From NCBI GenBank assembly GCA_949840915.1, contig CATKXY010000003.1:102298-166297 (forward strand): DNA of 64,000 bases. The letters run 5' to 3'. Shown here in pieces: positions 41,602-49,935 of the stretch. Under the pieces are notes generated by a model. The model did not search any database. It was not told the DNA's origin and worked only from the letters and a program-made list of their open reading frames with translations. The number at the start of each line of letters is the position of its first letter. The stretch's first letter is position 1. Made by a program: the position numbers and the translations under genes. Source of the DNA: an uncultured Lachnospiraceae bacterium. Its GTDB lineage: Bacteria > Bacillota > Clostridia > Lachnospirales > Lachnospiraceae.

Positions 41602-43336
41602 TCATTTATTTAAGAAGACAGCGAAATATATTCCCTTAGGGGAGCGCGCGGAGAGCGTACCGGAGGTTCCGGAGGGGCTTTTGCGCAGGTGTAACGCCTG
41701 CAAGGCGGCGGTGTTTGTGGAGGAGGTCGTGGCGGGTTCCTATATCTGTCCCCGCTGCGGCAATTATTTTCGCGTTCCCGCCTATGCCAGACTGGCACAG
41801 ATCGCAGACGAAGGAAGCTTTGAGGAGTGGGATGCGGAGCTTGCGGGCTCCAATCCCCTGCGCTATAAAGGATATGGGGAGAAGGTGCGGGAGCTGCGGG
41901 AGCGCACCGGACTGCGGGAGGCCGTTGTGACCGGACGGGCACAGATCGGGGGGATTCCCGCGGTACTGGGAGTCATGGACGGCCGGTTTCTCATGGCCAG
42001 TATGGGAGAGTGTGTGGGTGAGAAGATCACCAGAGCCATCGAGCGGGCCACCGAAGAGCGTCTGCCGGTGATCCTGTTTACCTGCTCCGGCGGCGCCAGG
42101 ATGCAGGAGGGGATCATCTCTCTGATGCAGATGGCAAAGACTGCTGCCGCCGTGAGAAAACACAGTGAGGCGGGGCTTTTGTATATCACGGTTCTGACGG
42201 ATCCCACCACGGGCGGAGTGACTGCCAGTTTTGCCATGCTGGGCGATATCATTCTGGCGGAGCCGGGGGCGCTGATCGGCTTTGCCGGACCAAGGGTTAT
42301 TGAGCAGACGATCCGACAGAAGCTCCCCAAGGATTTTCAGCGTGCGGAGTTTCTGCTCGAGCATGGTTTTCTGGATGCCATCGTGGAGCGGGAGAGGATG
42401 CGGGAGTGTCTGGCAAAGCTGCTGAAGCTGCATTGCAGCGGCGGGGAGATATTTGACAGAAACTTAAGCATGGCACAAAAAAATACTGGACAGGACAGCC
42501 GGCGGGAAGGTATGATATACGGAGACTCTTCCGTTTCCGTACACGCGTGGGAACATGTGCAGCTTGCGCGGGATAAGAGACGTCCTGTGGGGCATGATTA
42601 TATAGAAAGGCTCTTTCCCGATTTTGTGGAGTTTCACGGGGACCGGTATCTGCGCGACGATCCGGCCGTCATTGGCGGAATCGCCACTTTTGGCGGCGTG
42701 CCTGTTACGGTAATCGCCCAGGAGAAGGGCGAGGGAACCAAGGGCTGTATCGCCAGAAATTTCGGCATGGTTTCTCCCGACGGTTACCGCAAATCCATGA
42801 GACTGGTGAGACAGGCAGAGAAATTCAAGCGGCCGGTGATCTTTCTTGTGGATACGCCGGGAGCCTTCTGCGGCATGGAGGCCGAGGAACAGGGACAGGG
42901 CGAGGCCATCGCACGCAATATCAGTGACCTGTTCGGCGTCAGAGTGCCGGTGCTCTCCATTGTGATCGGAGAGGGCGGCAGCGGCGGAGCGCTGGCTTTC
43001 GCGGTGGCGGATCAGGTCTGGATGCTGGAACACGCGGTTTATTCCATACTGTCCCCGGAGGGATTTGCATCTATCTTGTGGAAGGATGGCTCCAGAGCCA
43101 GGGAGGCGGCCGCGCTGATGAAGCTGACGGCCCGGGATCTGTACCGGATGGGGATCGTGGAGCGTGTGGTACAGGAGGAGGGAACCTTTCCGAAGCGGGA
43201 GGGATTTTCGCGGGAGACCATGGACGGTGTGCTGGCACAGCTGGCGAAGGGAATTGAAGAATTTATGATACAGTATGGAAATCTCGACGAGGAGGAGCTG
43301 CTGGCACAGCGTTATCAGAGATTCCGTAAATTTTGA
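41591..43336 (+). CDS. Fused acetyl-CoA carboxylase carboxyltransferase (AccD-AccA)
   Basis: One 581-residue frame contains both carboxyltransferase halves. Residues 1-290 are AccD: the zinc ribbon CNACKAAVFVEEVVAGSYICPRCGNY, RAQIGGIPAVLGVMDGRFLMASMG, FTCSGGARMQEGIISLMQM and PTTGGVTASFAMLGD. Residues about 315-581 are AccA: DYIERLFPDFVEFHGDRYL, EKGEGTKGCIARNFGM, FLVDTPGAFCGMEAEEQGQ, SIVIGEGGSGGALAFAVAD. The AccA part lacks most of the usual N-terminal helical region. The start is a TTG at 41591 inside the end of accC, so it is likely coupled translation. The fusion fixes a 1:1 ratio. Confidence 0.93.
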   Translation: MKSNHLFKKTAKYIPLGERAESVPEVPEGLLRRCNACKAAVFVEEVVAGSYICPRCGNYFRVPAYARLAQIADEGSFEEWDAELAGSNPLRYKGYGEKVRELRERTGLREAVVTGRAQIGGIPAVLGVMDGRFLMASMGECVGEKITRAIERATEERLPVILFTCSGGARMQEGIISLMQMAKTAAAVRKHSEAGLLYITVLTDPTTGGVTASFAMLGDIILAEPGALIGFAGPRVIEQTIRQKLPKDFQRAEFLLEHGFLDAIVERERMRECLAKLLKLHCSGGEIFDRNLSMAQKNTGQDSRREGMIYGDSSVSVHAWEHVQLARDKRRPVGHDYIERLFPDFVEFHGDRYLRDDPAVIGGIATFGGVPVTVIAQEKGEGTKGCIARNFGMVSPDGYRKSMRLVRQAEKFKRPVIFLVDTPGAFCGMEAEEQGQGEAIARNISDLFGVRVPVLSIVIGEGGSGGALAFAVADQVWMLEHAVYSILSPEGFASILWKDGSRAREAAALMKLTARDLYRMGIVERVVQEEGTFPKREGFSRETMDGVLAQLAKGIEEFMIQYGNLDEEELLAQRYQRFRKF

Positions 43337-43351
43337 GGATGGTGAGGGTTG

Positions 43352-43795
43352 ATGGACAGCCGGGAAGTATTTAACGATGTATTGGTACATCTCTTTAATG
43401 AGATCATGCGTCTGGAGGAGGACGTGATCATCACGGACGAATACAGCGATATCACGAACAATGAAATGCATGTGATTGATGCGGTGGGTCCTGGGGGCGG
43501 TAATATGTCCGCAGTGGCCGCAAAGCTTCGCATCACGGTAGGCTCTCTGACCACGTCCATGAACGGACTGGTGCTGAAGGGTTATGTGGAGAGGCAGCGC
43601 AGTGAGGAGGACCGCCGGGTGGTGAATGTAAGGCTGACGGATAAGGGCCTGAGGGCCTATGAACAGCATCGGGAATACCATATGCAGATGATCGACTCCA
43701 TGATGCGCACCATGGACGAGGAGGAGATTCCGATTCTGGCCAAAGCGCTCACGGGTTTGAAGGACTTTTTTTATCAATACAAGAGAGAAATGTAG
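43352..43795 (+). CDS. MarR-family regulator, FabT-like
   Basis: A 147-residue winged-helix protein. The middle carries NNEMHVIDAVG, NMSAVAAKLRITVGSLTTSMNGLVLKGYVERQRSEEDRRVVNVRLTDKG (in pieces), i.e. recognition helix plus wing with the DRR signature of MarR proteins. I start at ATG 43352 after GGTGAGGG. It lies 15 bases after the carboxyltransferase gene and ends the operon. In streptococci FabT, a MarR protein encoded in the fab cluster, represses the genes when bound to acyl-ACP. Here the position is last instead of first. Target site candidate: 33954-33969. Confidence 0.88.
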   Translation: MDSREVFNDVLVHLFNEIMRLEEDVIITDEYSDITNNEMHVIDAVGPGGGNMSAVAAKLRITVGSLTTSMNGLVLKGYVERQRSEEDRRVVNVRLTDKGLRAYEQHREYHMQMIDSMMRTMDEEEIPILAKALTGLKDFFYQYKREM

Positions 43796-43803
43796 ATAGG
43801 AAG

Positions 43804-43838
43804 GAGAAACGCAGACAGCTTGTGTTTCTCTTTTATTT
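43804..43838 (+). terminator. Terminator of the fatty-acid operon
   Basis: GAGAAAC (43804-43810) pairs with GTTTCTC (43824-43830), followed by a T-rich run. Confidence 0.8.
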
Positions 43839-43999
43839 TGGTAGCATTTACTAAAATTTTTAAGAAATTATAAGTTTTATGGTGGAATTGCTAAAGGGTT
43901 TGTGTTATACTTAAAATACTTTCATGAAAATCACAATTGGCGGAGTGCGTACTGATGCGAGCATGCAGACGGTTTCTGCCAAGGAAAGAGAGGCGTAAG

Positions 44000-44860
44000 G
44001 TGGAACTTAGAACAGCAGTATCACCAAGAGATGTGAAGCATTATACCACAGAACGTCTGAGAGAAGAGTTTCTGATCCGGAATCTTTTCGTACCCGGCGA
44101 GATCAAGCTGGTATACAGCCACATCGACAGAATCATCACAGGTGCGGCAGTGCCTGCAGCACCCATTAAGCTGACTGCAGGGGACGAGCTTCGGGCTGAG
44201 TACTTCTGTCAGAGAAGAGAGCTGGGCGTCATCAATATCGGCGGAGCGGGTACGGTCACCGTTGACGGAAAGGCGTACAAAGTCGGCTTTAAGGAGGGCA
44301 TGTATATCGGAATGGGTTCCAGAGACATTGTCTTTGAGAGCGACAATCCCGCAGAGCCCGCAAAATTTTATCTGAATTCTGCTCCTGCACACAGAACCTG
44401 CCCCACAGTGCTCATCAAGCCGGAGGGGACTCCCGAGGAGGGTGTGGTGATTGTGAAGGATGAGAATAAAGTGGAACTTGGCTCCCTGGAGGACGCCAAC
44501 CACAGAGTCATCTGTAAGTACATCCTCCCCGGTCAGGTGGAGAGCTGTCAGCTCGAGATGGGTATGACCAAGCTTGAGCCCGGCAGTGTGTGGAACACGA
44601 TGCCCTGTCATACGCATGACAGGCGCATGGAGGTCTATCTGTACTTTGAGATGCCCGAGGACGCTTTTGTAATGCATTATATGGGCGAGCCTCAGGAGAC
44701 CCGTCATATTGTCATGAGAAACGAGGAGGCAGTGATCTCCCCCAGCTGGTCCATCCACTCGGGATGCGGCTCCAGAGCCTACACCTTTATCTGGGGTATG
44801 GTGGGCGAGAATCAGGACTTCGACGACATGGACGGCGTGGCCATGAAAGATTTAATGTAA
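44000..44860 (+). CDS. kduI: 5-keto-4-deoxyuronate isomerase
   Basis: KduI isomerises 4-deoxy-5-ketouronate (from unsaturated uronates released by polysaccharide lyases) to 2,5-diketo-3-deoxygluconate. The cupin protein has the family opening ELRTAVSPRDVKHYTTERLREEFLI, LVYSHIDRIITG, RRELGVINIGGAGTV, the metal-site CHTHDRRMEVYLYFE and WSIHSGCGSRAYTFIWGMVGENQ. I start at GTG 44000, 6 bases after GAGAGG, giving 286 residues as in the family. The frame is open upstream to 43937 but adds an arginine-rich stretch not found in the family. First gene of the uronate cluster. Confidence 0.92.
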   Translation: MELRTAVSPRDVKHYTTERLREEFLIRNLFVPGEIKLVYSHIDRIITGAAVPAAPIKLTAGDELRAEYFCQRRELGVINIGGAGTVTVDGKAYKVGFKEGMYIGMGSRDIVFESDNPAEPAKFYLNSAPAHRTCPTVLIKPEGTPEEGVVIVKDENKVELGSLEDANHRVICKYILPGQVESCQLEMGMTKLEPGSVWNTMPCHTHDRRMEVYLYFEMPEDAFVMHYMGEPQETRHIVMRNEEAVISPSWSIHSGCGSRAYTFIWGMVGENQDFDDMDGVAMKDLM

Positions 44861-44894
44861 TCAGGTAAATTTTTTAAAGAAAAGGAGAGAAAAC

Positions 44895-45698
44895 ATGAGC
44901 AATTTCACTAATTTCAGCCTGGAGGGCAAAGTGGCACTGGTTACCGGTGCATCCTACGGTATTGGTTTTGCAATTGCATGTGCTTATGCAGAGGCAGGAG
45001 CAACCATCTGCTTTAACGATCTTGCGCAGGACAAGCTGGAGAAGGGTCTTGCCGCATATGCTGAGAAAGGCATCAAGGCACATGGTTATGTGTGCGACGT
45101 TACCGATGAGGATGCCGTAAATGCAATGGTAGCACAGATCGAGAAGGAGGTTGGTGTGATCGATATCCTGGTGAACAATGCAGGTATCATCAAGCGTATC
45201 CCCATGACCGAGATGAGCGCCGCTGAGTTCAGACAGGTAGTTGACGTTGACCTGAACGCTCCTTTCATTGTTTCCAAGGCAGTAATTCCTTCCATGATCA
45301 AGAAGGGCGGCGGAAAGATCATCAACATCTGCTCCATGATGTCTGAGCTTGGCCGTGAGACCGTGTCTGCATATGCTGCAGGTAAGGGCGGCCTGAAGAT
45401 GCTGACCAAGAATATCTGCGCAGAGTACGCTCAGTACAACATCCAGTGCAACGGCATCGGCCCCGGCTACATTGCTACCCCCCAGACAGCACCTCTTCGC
45501 GAGAAGCAGGCAGACGGCAGCAGACATCCCTTCGACGAGTTTATCTGTGCGAGAACTCCCGCCGGAAGATGGCTTGACGCTGAAGAGCTCACAGGTCCCG
45601 CAGTATTTTTGGCATCCAGCGCATCCGATGCGGTGAACGGCCATATCCTCTATGTTGACGGCGGTATCCTTGCTTATATCGGAAAGCAGCCCAGCTAA
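44895..45698 (+). CDS. kduD: 2-deoxy-D-gluconate 3-dehydrogenase / KduD-type SDR
   Basis: A 267-residue short-chain dehydrogenase: VALVTGASYGIGFAIACAYAEAGA, LVNNAGIIKRIPMTEMSAAEF, INICSMMSELGRETVSAYAAGKGGLKMLT (Tyr-x3-Lys) and CNGIGPGYIATPQT. The NNAGIIKR and GPGYIATP signatures are those of gluconate-5-dehydrogenase/KduD enzymes. It would reduce 2,5-diketo-3-deoxygluconate to KDG. It lies 34 bases after kduI with GGAGAG as ribosome site. Codon use is strongly biased, as in kdgK, suggesting high expression. Confidence 0.88.
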   Translation: MSNFTNFSLEGKVALVTGASYGIGFAIACAYAEAGATICFNDLAQDKLEKGLAAYAEKGIKAHGYVCDVTDEDAVNAMVAQIEKEVGVIDILVNNAGIIKRIPMTEMSAAEFRQVVDVDLNAPFIVSKAVIPSMIKKGGGKIINICSMMSELGRETVSAYAAGKGGLKMLTKNICAEYAQYNIQCNGIGPGYIATPQTAPLREKQADGSRHPFDEFICARTPAGRWLDAEELTGPAVFLASSASDAVNGHILYVDGGILAYIGKQPS

Positions 45699-45735
45699 GG
45701 ACGAAAAGTAACAATCAGTAGAAAGGTTTGTGAAT

Positions 45736-46374
45736 ATGAAGATTGCATTGATCAATGAAAACAGTCAGGCAGGGAAAAATGAGATGATCTGTGCCACACT
45801 CAAGAAGGTAGTGGAGCCCATGGGTCATGAGGTATTCAACTACGGCATGTGCGGTGCCGAGGATCCCAATTCCCTCACCTATGTGCAGAACGGCATTCTG
45901 GCAGCAGTGCTTCTCAACTCCGGCGCAGCGGATTATGTTATCACCGGCTGCGGTACCGGCGAGGGCGCGATGCTTGCATGCAATTCCTTTCCCAAGGTGC
46001 TCTGCGGACATATCGAGTCTCCGCTTGATGCCTATCTGTTCTCACAGGTAAATGACGGCAACTGTGTGGCTCTTCCTTTTGCGGAGAATTTCGGCTGGGG
46101 CGGCGAGCTGAATCTCGAGTATACTTTCGAGAAATTGTTCTGCGCACCGGGCGGCGGCGGATATCCTCCCGAGAGAGTGGAGCCCGAACAGCGCAATAAA
46201 AAGATTCTGGACAAGGTGAAGGAAGTGACACATACCGATATGGTGACGATCCTTCAGAAGCTGGACAGAGATCTGGTTAAGGGCGCATTGTCCGGCGCAA
46301 AGTTTCAGGAGTATTTCTTTGCCAACTGCAAGTGCGACGAGATTGCGGCTGCGGTGAAGGAAGTGCTGGCGTAA
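45736..46374 (+). CDS. RpiB/LacA/LacB-family sugar isomerase
   Basis: A 212-residue protein with the RpiB/LacAB fold: KIALINENSQAGKNEMICATLKKVVEPMGHEVFNYGM (in pieces), VITGCGTGEGAMLACNSFPKVLCGHIESPLDAYLFSQVNDGNCVALP (the GCGTG catalytic region). It is longer than RpiB (~150) because of a C-terminal extension. It sits between kduD and kdgA, so a uronate-derived substrate is more likely than ribose-5-phosphate. Streptococci use a member of this superfamily (DhuI) in place of KduI for unsaturated-uronate isomerisation; here both types occur together. Start ATG 45736 follows GAAAGG. Confidence 0.8.
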   Translation: MKIALINENSQAGKNEMICATLKKVVEPMGHEVFNYGMCGAEDPNSLTYVQNGILAAVLLNSGAADYVITGCGTGEGAMLACNSFPKVLCGHIESPLDAYLFSQVNDGNCVALPFAENFGWGGELNLEYTFEKLFCAPGGGGYPPERVEPEQRNKKILDKVKEVTHTDMVTILQKLDRDLVKGALSGAKFQEYFFANCKCDEIAAAVKEVLA

Positions 46375-46462
46375 CGGTTTTTTGGGCAGATGAGCCTGAT
46401 TCGTTTTATCAGAATAATATGATTAATATTAGCCGCGGCCAAGCGGCGGAAATGAGGATTAT

Positions 46463-47428
46463 ATGAACGCAGTATTAGAGCAAATCAGCAAGATCGGTAT
46501 TGTTCCGGTTGTAAAAATTGATGATGCAAAGGATGCGCTTCCTTTGGCAAAGGCTCTGTGTGCAGGCGGACTTCCCTGTGCGGAGGTTACCTTCCGCACA
46601 AGTGCGGCGGCAGAGGCCATCAAGATTATGACGGATAATTTTCCCAATATGTGTGTGGGTGCGGGGACTGTCCTGAACGCGGAGCAGGTGGATGCGGCTG
46701 TGGCTGCAGGCTCTAAATTTATTGTAAGCCCCGGCCTGAATCCCAAGACCGTAAAGTATTGTATCGAGAAGGGTGTGCCCATCACTCCCGGTACTTCCAG
46801 CCCCTCCGATATCGAGCAGGCGATTGAGCTTGGTCTGGATGTTGTAAAGTTCTTCCCTGCAGAGCAGTCCGGCGGTCTTGCAAAGATCAAGGCTATGGCG
46901 GCTCCCTATGTAAATATGAAGTTTATGCCCACCGGCGGCGTGAACGCAAAGAACCTGACCTCTTATCTCGATTTCCCCAAGATCATCGCCTGCGGCGGTT
47001 CCTGGATGGTTCCCGGCGATCTGATCAATGCGGGCGAGTGGGACAAGATTGAGCAGCTGACCCGTGAGGCAGTTCAGACGATGCTGGGCTTTGAGCTTGC
47101 CCATGTGGGTGTGAATGCAGAGAACGCCGAGGAGGCTGAGAAGGCAGCCAACCGTTTCGGATTTATCTTCGGCATGCCTGCCAAGGTCGGCGGCAGCTCC
47201 GTATTTGCAGGCACCGCACTGGAGGTTATGAAGACTCCTTATCTCGGCAAGAACGGCCACATTGCGATCCGCACCAATTACATCGAGAGAGCAGTCAATT
47301 ATCTCAGCACCGTTCTGGGTGTAGAATTTGATGAGAATACTGCAAAGAAGGATGCCAAGGGCGGTTTGAAGGCTATTTATCTGAAGGAAGAGATTGGCAG
47401 TTTTGCAGTGCATCTTGTTCAGAAATAG
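46463..47428 (+). CDS. kdgA: KDPG aldolase fused to a VOC domain
   Basis: Residues 1-205 are a 2-dehydro-3-deoxyphosphogluconate aldolase: GIVPVVKIDDAKDALPLAKALCAGGLPCAEVTFRTSAA (in pieces), VGAGTVLN, SPGLNPKTVKYC, PITPGTSSPSDIEQA and DVVKFFPAEQSGG, with Lys129 as Schiff-base residue. Residues about 212-321 form a second domain of glyoxalase/VOC type (FELAHVGVNAENAEEAEKAANRFGFIFG ... HIAIRTNYIERAVNYLSTVLG). Standalone aldolases are about 210 residues, so this is a real fusion. It splits KDPG to pyruvate and glyceraldehyde-3-phosphate; the VOC part may bind a metal or the substrate acid, which is inference. Confidence 0.92.
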   Translation: MNAVLEQISKIGIVPVVKIDDAKDALPLAKALCAGGLPCAEVTFRTSAAAEAIKIMTDNFPNMCVGAGTVLNAEQVDAAVAAGSKFIVSPGLNPKTVKYCIEKGVPITPGTSSPSDIEQAIELGLDVVKFFPAEQSGGLAKIKAMAAPYVNMKFMPTGGVNAKNLTSYLDFPKIIACGGSWMVPGDLINAGEWDKIEQLTREAVQTMLGFELAHVGVNAENAEEAEKAANRFGFIFGMPAKVGGSSVFAGTALEVMKTPYLGKNGHIAIRTNYIERAVNYLSTVLGVEFDENTAKKDAKGGLKAIYLKEEIGSFAVHLVQK

Positions 47429-47443
47429 GTAGATCGGAATAGA

Positions 47444-47480
47444 ACCTATACTCTGAAGCGGATGGTTTCGGAGTATAGGT
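47444..47480 (+). promoter_or_regulatory. Stem-loop between kdgA and kdgK
   Basis: ACCTATACTC (47444-47453) pairs perfectly with GAGTATAGGT (47471-47480). No T-run follows, so it is not an ordinary terminator. A role in mRNA processing or differential stability is possible. Confidence 0.55.
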
Positions 47481-47527
47481 GATACACAATAATATAAAAA
47501 TGAAAACAGGAAAGGAAACAGATAACA

Positions 47528-48559
47528 ATGGCAAAAGTAATTACCATGGGTGAGATCATGCTCAGACTGTCCACCCCCAACAACGAGAAATTCATTCAGG
47601 CAGACGAGTTCGACGTATGCTACGGCGGCGGTGAGGCGAATGTGGCTGTATCTCTGGCAAATTATGGACATGATGCAGAGTTCGTTACCGCTGTTCCCGA
47701 CAATGAGATCGGTGAGTGCGCAGTGGCTGCATTGAGAAAGTATGGCGTTGAGACCAAGAATATCGCAAGGTGCGGCGAGAGACTTGGTATCTACTATCTG
47801 GAGAGCGGTTCTTCCATGAGACCCTCCAAGGTGGTTTATGACAGAGCACATTCCTCTATCTCCACCGCAACCGAGGCTGATTTCGATTTCGATAAGATTT
47901 TTGAGGGCGCTGACTGGTTCCATTTCACAGGCATCACTCCCGCTGTGTCCGACAGCGCAGCAGAGCTGACCGAGAAGGCTCTGATCGCTGCCAAGAAGCA
48001 CAATGTGAAGGTTTCCGTGGATCTGAACTTCCGCAAGAAACTCTGGTCTTCCGAGAAGGCTCAGAAGGTTATGAAGAATCTGATGAAGTATGTTGACGTC
48101 TGCATCGGCAACGAGGAGGACGCTGAACTGGTACTGGGTTACAAGCCCGGCAACACCGATGTTACCAGCGGCGATCTGGAGCTGGCAGGCTACAAGTCCA
48201 TCTTTGAGCAGATGGTTGCAGATTACAATTTCGAGTACTGCATTTCCTCCCTGCGCGTGAGCCGTTCCGCTTCCGACAATGGCTGGTCTGCATGTATCTA
48301 CTCCAGAGACACCAAGGAGTTCTATCACTCCAAGGAGTACAGCATTCATCCCATCGTTGACCGTGTGGGCGGCGGCGACTCCTTCGCGGGCGGCGTGATC
48401 TGTGGTCTCGTGGACGGCAAGGACTTCAAGTCTGCTCTCGAGTACGGCGTGGCAGCTTCTGCTCTGAAGCACACTATCCCCGGCGACTTCAATCTGGTTT
48501 CCAGAAAAGAAGTTGAGACTCTGGCAGGCGGCGATGCTTCCGGACGCGTACAGCGCTAA
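47528..48559 (+). CDS. kdgK: 2-keto-3-deoxygluconate kinase
   Basis: A 343-residue PfkB kinase: ITMGEIMLRLSTPNNEKFIQADEFDVCYGGGEANVAVSLANYG (in pieces), YYLESGSSMRPSKVVYDRAHSSI typical of KDG kinases, SVDLNFRKKLWSSEKAQKVM and VDRVGGGDSFAGGVICGL with the catalytic Asp. It phosphorylates KDG to KDPG, which the preceding gene product cleaves. Codon use is highly biased. AGGAAAGG precedes the ATG; a terminator follows. Confidence 0.93.
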   Translation: MAKVITMGEIMLRLSTPNNEKFIQADEFDVCYGGGEANVAVSLANYGHDAEFVTAVPDNEIGECAVAALRKYGVETKNIARCGERLGIYYLESGSSMRPSKVVYDRAHSSISTATEADFDFDKIFEGADWFHFTGITPAVSDSAAELTEKALIAAKKHNVKVSVDLNFRKKLWSSEKAQKVMKNLMKYVDVCIGNEEDAELVLGYKPGNTDVTSGDLELAGYKSIFEQMVADYNFEYCISSLRVSRSASDNGWSACIYSRDTKEFYHSKEYSIHPIVDRVGGGDSFAGGVICGLVDGKDFKSALEYGVAASALKHTIPGDFNLVSRKEVETLAGGDASGRVQR

Positions 48560-48580
48560 TTGCTTTACTGAAACAATCGG

Positions 48581-48612
48581 CACAGGTGGGCATACGCTCA
48601 CCTGTGTTTTTA
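48581..48612 (+). terminator. Terminator of uronate cluster
   Basis: CACAGGTG (48581-48588) pairs with CACCTGTG (48599-48606), followed by five T. Confidence 0.88.
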
Positions 48613-48656
48613 ATATCTTTCAGAGGCGGCGGATCAGCCGGTTGGAAAGGAAGCAT

Positions 48657-49862
48657 ATGGAACAGGGCCGTATAAAACAATACCGGATAAAGCAGAACCA
48701 AATACAGAGGGATAGAATAAGACTGAATCCTGCACAGCGGCGGGGACTGAATCGTTTCTTCTGGTTAATCCTGTTTCTGGTGGGAATTGCCTGTATGTGG
48801 CTGACCCAGCGGGAGGTTCCTGTGATGATGGATGACGAGTGGTACAGCACGGTACTCTTTGCCGAGAGACCGCTGACGTCGTTACAGGATATTCTGCAGG
48901 CTCAGGTCTGGCATTATAACAACTGGGGCGGGCGTACCGTGGCTCACACCATTGCGCAGCTTATTCTGCTATATCTGAGAGAACCGGTGGCAGATGCGCT
49001 GAACGTGGCCATGATCGTATTGCTGGCTTGGATGATCAATGCGGTGACATGGGAGAGACGGTTTTCTTTTGTGACGCTGACGGTAGGTTTTCTGCACGGA
49101 TTGAATGCCAACTGGAAGATGAGCATGTACTGGCAGACCGGAGCATGCAATTATCTTTATACCACTGTGCTGATCCTGGCATTTTTGTGGCTTTACCTGA
49201 GACAGGCGGAGGCAGAGCAGAAGAGGGAGATACCCGGCTCTCTGCTGTTAGCTCCTGTATTGGGGCTTTTAAGCGGCTGGACCAACGAGAATATGGGCCC
49301 TGCCGTGTGGGTGCTCACCCTGATGGTCATGCTGCTGCGCAGAAGAAGAAAACAGGCGATTCGTCTCTGGATGCCGATCGGGAGTCTTTTTTGTCTGGCG
49401 GGCAGCGTGCTGATGATTATGGCACCGGGAAACGGCGTGCGCAGTGCTGAGGTTGCCAGCAGCCAATATGGTGTGCTGTGGCAGATTTTTCTCAGAATGT
49501 ACGGTGTGTGCAAAGGCGCCTGGGAGTATTTGTTCCCGGTTATCCTTGTGACGGCGGCATTGGTTTTGGTGAATGTCTGTGTGCTTGGCAATCGTCTGAA
49601 GGAAAAGGATATGCTGCTGCTTGCAGGTGCGCTGCTGTCTTGGGGAGCCATGGTGTTGTCGCCCCATTATCCTGACAGAGCGTCCTTCGGCACCATGTGC
49701 CTGTTGATCTGTGTGATAGTCTCTCAGGCAGGCGCCGTTTTGCAAAGAAGAGACGACAGACGGTGCAGGGCAGCGCTTACAGCTGCGGGCGTCTTTGTCT
49801 GGCTGAGAGGCATGTACTTTCTGGGAGAGTTCCTGGCTGTCTGCTGGGGATGGATCCGATAG
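48657..49862 (+). CDS. Multi-pass membrane protein, DUF6056-like
   Basis: A 401-residue protein with about ten hydrophobic segments after a basic N-terminus (QGRIKQYRIKQNQIQRDRIR). The first loop has PVMMDDEWYSTVLF and WHYNNWGGRTVAH, with WKMSMYWQTGACNYLY later. DDE...W and NWGGR motifs in the first outside loop are like the polytopic glycosyltransferase-C-type families (DUF6056), so transfer of sugar from a lipid carrier is conceivable but unproven. Start ATG 48657 follows AAAGGAAG. It is transcribed alone after the uronate terminator. Confidence 0.7.
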   Translation: MEQGRIKQYRIKQNQIQRDRIRLNPAQRRGLNRFFWLILFLVGIACMWLTQREVPVMMDDEWYSTVLFAERPLTSLQDILQAQVWHYNNWGGRTVAHTIAQLILLYLREPVADALNVAMIVLLAWMINAVTWERRFSFVTLTVGFLHGLNANWKMSMYWQTGACNYLYTTVLILAFLWLYLRQAEAEQKREIPGSLLLAPVLGLLSGWTNENMGPAVWVLTLMVMLLRRRRKQAIRLWMPIGSLFCLAGSVLMIMAPGNGVRSAEVASSQYGVLWQIFLRMYGVCKGAWEYLFPVILVTAALVLVNVCVLGNRLKEKDMLLLAGALLSWGAMVLSPHYPDRASFGTMCLLICVIVSQAGAVLQRRDDRRCRAALTAAGVFVWLRGMYFLGEFLAVCWGWIR

Positions 49863-49892
49863 GATATAGAATCAGATATAGTAAAAAAATGA

Positions 49893-49921
49893 TTGACTTT
49901 TGGGATGGGTAGTGTTATTAT
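49893..49921 (+). promoter_or_regulatory. Promoter of tRNA-Leu
   Basis: TTGACT (49893-49898), 17 bases, TATTAT (49916-49921). Confidence 0.75.
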
Positions 49922-49935
49922 ATTACTTGCGTGAT

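Noticed and set aside
46475..48601. A 708-codon open frame on the minus strand opposite kdgA and kdgK
   Set aside because: It is a shadow of two highly expressed genes with strongly biased codons, which removes stops from one antisense frame. It has no ribosome site, no domain, and the composition of reverse-translated sense genes.
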